Both the position numbers and the translations under genes were made by a program. Below, piece after piece: positions 61,917 to 64,000 of a DNA stretch of 64,000 bases. The stretch spans positions 226,932 through 290,931 of the forward strand of contig NZ_LAVS01000086.1 in assembly GCF_000986865.1 (NCBI RefSeq), read 5' to 3'. The first letter of the stretch is position 1, and each line of letters begins with the position of its first letter. This DNA comes from Rheinheimera mesophila. GTDB lineage: Bacteria > Pseudomonadota > Gammaproteobacteria > Enterobacterales > Alteromonadaceae. The notes under the pieces were generated by a model, which was given only the letters and a program-made list of their open reading frames with translations, was not told the DNA's origin and searched no databases.

Positions 61917-62898
61917 TTTTTAACCTCCCTGACCATCTGAGCTGAGACAGAACCAGCACTGCAGAACAGAACAATGCGGCTAACAGAGGCCAATGCAATA
62001 AGCTTTGTTGAGGGCGATAACTGATTTGATCACGTTCTATCGGCTCTAACTGATCCAGCAACTTGTAAATTTGTGCCAGCTCAGCCAAATCACGGGCGCG
62101 AAAATATTTCCCGCCTGTCTCTTCGGCAATGCGGGTCAGCAGGGTTTCGTCCAAGTCCGCAGATGGGTTGATCAACTGACGACCAAAAATGCTTTGTTGC
62201 ACCATTTGCTCTGCACCTACGCCGACAGTGTAAATTTTTACTCCGGCCGCTTTGGCCAGTTGCAAGGCTTCCATAGGCTGGATCACACCTGCGGTATTGG
62301 CGCCATCGCTTAATAAAATCAGTACCTTGTTGGATGTTTCATAGGTATTTAAACGTTTCACCGCCAGGCCTATCGCTTCGCCTATCGCCGTACGCTCACC
62401 AACCAGGCCCCGTACCGCCTCATCCAGCATGGTTTGAATGGTGGTCAGATCATAAGTGAGCGGCGTTTGCTGATAGGCGGCGTCACCAAATAAGATAAGC
62501 CCGATCCGATCGCCTTTGCGTTGCTGAATAAAGTCAGTGACAACCAGTTTTACCGCCTGCAGCCTGTCTATGCTTTGCCCCTGATGTTGCATATCACTGA
62601 TCGCCATCGAGCCAGACAGATCCAGCGCCAGCATTAAATCACGGCCTTGTTGTGGCAAAGTCACTGTTTCCCCCAGCCATTTAGGTTGAGTGGCTGACAG
62701 CACTAAAAAACACCAGCACAACAACGCCAGCAAGGTTTTAGCAGAGCGGGGCGCTTTGCTGACGAAACCTGGACTCTGACCTCCGGCCAGAATTAACGCT
62801 TTGTGTTTAAGTGGGCTGCCTTGCTGCTGAGTGTTGCGACGCAGCAGCAAGGGCAGAGGCAGCAAAACAAACAACCAGGGGTAGCTGAATTCAAACAT
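61906..62898 (-). CDS. batA: BatA, VWA-domain membrane protein
   Basis: A 330-residue protein with helices at the N-terminus ('YPWLFVLLPLPLLLRRN', 'TLLALLCWCFLVLSATQP') and C-terminus ('WPLLAALFCSAVLVLSQL'), and a VWA domain with intact MIDAS 'LALDLSGSMAISDM' near residue 92 and 'LILFGDAAYQQTPLT'. BatA-type proteins form membrane complexes in the Bat operon. Its start shares a base with the DUF4381 stop (TGATG), and it overlaps batB by 11 bases. Confidence 0.9.
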   Translation of the reverse strand: MFEFSYPWLFVLLPLPLLLRRNTQQQGSPLKHKALILAGGQSPGFVSKAPRSAKTLLALLCWCFLVLSATQPKWLGETVTLPQQGRDLMLALDLSGSMAISDMQHQGQSIDRLQAVKLVVTDFIQQRKGDRIGLILFGDAAYQQTPLTYDLTTIQTMLDEAVRGLVGERTAIGEAIGLAVKRLNTYETSNKVLILLSDGANTAGVIQPMEALQLAKAAGVKIYTVGVGAEQMVQQSIFGRQLINPSADLDETLLTRIAEETGGKYFRARDLAELAQIYKLLDQLEPIERDQISYRPQQSLLHWPLLAALFCSAVLVLSQLRWSGRLKNVG

Positions 62899-63356
62899 CA
62901 GAGCTGCTCCAACTGTTTAACGGAGACTTTGTTCAGCCATGTTGTGACAAACTGCAGATAGAGGCTGAAATCGGCTTCAGCGGGGTCTGGTTTATATAAC
63001 AGACTTTGTAAGTCGGGTAATGGCTGCTGCGGTAATTGCTGCTGCAAAAAGTCCTGCCATTGTTTGACTGGCGCAGATAACGCCTGATGTCGCGGGCTGT
63101 AGCAACGCAGCAGCCGTTTTAGCAGCTCATTCAGTTCAGCGCTTTGCCCTGGCGCTTTGATCAGGCGCAATTCCGCTTTAGCCTGACGTAAAGGCAAAGC
63201 TTTTTGCCAGCCTATCCAGAAAAAACGAAAACCATAGGCGAGTACTAAAATCAGCACTACCGTAAGCAACCACCAGCCTGGTGCCGGTGGCCAGAAGGTA
63301 TTCAAAACCGGCTCTTGAATATCCGCTAAAGCCAGTTGGGGGTCAGTGTTCGCCAT
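62898..63356 (-). CDS. DUF4381 family membrane protein
   Basis: A 152-residue protein with a short periplasmic-side lead ('LADIQEPVLNTFWPPAPGW'), one helix ('WLLTVVLILVLAYGFRFFWIGW') and a helical cytosolic remainder ('ELNELLKRLLRCYSPRHQ'). The 'FWPPAPGWWLL' start defines DUF4381, which is constantly encoded between DUF58 and BatA genes. It overlaps both neighbours (14 bases with DUF58). Confidence 0.87.
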   Translation of the reverse strand: MANTDPQLALADIQEPVLNTFWPPAPGWWLLTVVLILVLAYGFRFFWIGWQKALPLRQAKAELRLIKAPGQSAELNELLKRLLRCYSPRHQALSAPVKQWQDFLQQQLPQQPLPDLQSLLYKPDPAEADFSLYLQFVTTWLNKVSVKQLEQL

Positions 63357-64000
63357 CAGGCCAACTCCTGTTTAATTGTTCAATTAAAGGCAAAGCTGCA
63401 CTGAGTTCTAAATAGCGGCAGTTGAGTTTTTTTAAGTTCTGTTGCAAGGCCTGCTGCCATTGGAGTTGTTGCTTTTGATAACTGTCTTTTAATACGGCAG
63501 ACCCCAAATCCAGCGTCTTTAACGCCACACCGTCGGTCACCGCAGCCAAACCGGAGGCAGACCGCGGCAAGTGTAAATCCAGCGGGTCTGTGATCTGCAC
63601 GCAACGTATTTCATTATGCTGGCGCATCGCTTGCAGGTGGCGCAAGCCTTGTGCGTCAAGTGCGCTGAAATCTGAGATCACAAAAATAAGCGCACCAGGG
63701 CGGGCTAACCGACGCATTAAACCTAAAGCGTGGTTAATGTTGGACTCTGCCTGCATGCCCTGGTTGTGTTGAATTTTAATCAGCGCATTTAAATAACGTA
63801 ACACCGCTTGACTGCGGGCTGCGGGTTTAAGCTCCAGCAATTGCTGTTCACTAAAGACCAGCCCACCGAGTTTGTCGCCGGTTTCACGCACATGCCATGC
63901 TAACAAGGCTGCTAAATGGGCAGCCTGCACCGATTTCAGCAGTAGTTTTGTGCCAAAACGCATCGATTCCGACAGATCCGTCAGGATAAACACCGGACGT
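63343..64000 (-). CDS. DUF58 domain protein, N-terminus outside the window
   Basis: The last ~219 residues of a DUF58 protein, with the gene continuing beyond the right edge. The MIDAS-like 'RPVFILTDLSESMRFG' is at the window boundary, and 'GALIFVISDFSALDAQGLRHLQAMRQHNEIRCVQITDPLDLHLP' is the conserved block. DUF58 proteins usually follow a MoxR-family AAA+ ATPase and lead into the Bat genes, so moxR is expected just outside. It is clearly incomplete here at its 5' end. Confidence 0.87.
   Translation of the reverse strand, partial: RPVFILTDLSESMRFGTKLLLKSVQAAHLAALLAWHVRETGDKLGGLVFSEQQLLELKPAARSQAVLRYLNALIKIQHNQGMQAESNINHALGLMRRLARPGALIFVISDFSALDAQGLRHLQAMRQHNEIRCVQITDPLDLHLPRSASGLAAVTDGVALKTLDLGSAVLKDSYQKQQLQWQQALQQNLKKLNCRYLELSAALPLIEQLNRSWPDGEH

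Overview
This 64 kb window is an ordinary chromosomal stretch of a Gram-negative gammaproteobacterium. Gene content and order (rsmE-gshB-yqgE-ruvX; yggS-proC-yggT-yggU-rdgB-hemW divergent from pilT-pilU; metK / tkt-epd-pgk-fba; tesA / ybbA-ybbP; a TonB2-type ExbB-ExbD cluster; PhoP/PhoQ-like pair; PutP; Bat operon) fit an aquatic Alteromonadales/Chromatiaceae-type organism. Rheinheimera is my best guess, an inference from gene content and not from a database match. I see no prophage, insertion sequence, CRISPR array, rRNA or obvious genomic island.

Layout. 1-5.4 kb: the tail of a SnoaL/NTF2-like gene, a DUF6172 gene, an RhlE-type DEAD-box helicase, a large unknown secreted protein and an MFS permease. 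5.4-11.5 kb: a Sel1/TonB-C protein, a VOC protein, a DUF885 lipoprotein, a secreted M20 amidohydrolase and a small exported unknown. 11.5-18.2 kb: a K+/H+ antiporter, a RimK plus aspartoacylase-like pair, MgtE plus CorA magnesium channels and a small membrane protein. 18.2-22.5 kb: a secreted esterase-like hydrolase, a GH43 glycosidase and a second DUF885 lipoprotein. 22.5-32.4 kb: conserved housekeeping (hemW, rdgB, yggU, yggT, proC, yggS, pilT, pilU, DUF1653, ruvX, yqgE, gshB, rsmE). 32.4-41.2 kb: an AbgT-family transporter, metK and the sugar-phosphate genes tkt, epd, pgk, fba. 41.4-46.4 kb: a six-gene envelope energy-transduction operon (DUF3450, TtpC-like, ExbB, ExbD, TonB, TPR). 46.8-47.5 kb: tRNA genes Ala-Glu-Glu-Glu-Glu-Ala behind one strong promoter. 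47.6-64 kb: tesA, an ABC exporter, a YfcH-like epimerase, a LprI-like/PhoQ-like/PhoP-like operon, ComEA, an EAL-HDOD protein, PutP and a Bat (aerotolerance-type) operon running off the right edge.

How it works together. The window combines central metabolism with envelope functions. The TonB cluster should power outer-membrane receptors. The GH43 enzyme, the hydrolase, the two DUF885 lipoproteins and the M20 enzyme are all exported and suggest extracellular or periplasmic polymer and peptide breakdown. MgtE/CorA and the PhoPQ-like system point to divalent-cation handling, although no regulatory link between them is visible.

The points most worth a second look are: the TonB operon with its array of TAACC/GGTTA half-sites; the hairpin that contains both stop codons of ybbP and the convergent epimerase gene; the 20-bp tandem triplication across the GH43 stop codon; the RimK/aspartoacylase pair; the DUF-type secreted protein at 2.1-3.6 kb; and the BatB-BatC fusion. 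I did not find a clearly undescribed multi-gene system. Several start codons were moved inward from the longest reading frame where the ribosome binding site or signal peptide demanded it, and this is stated in each entry.
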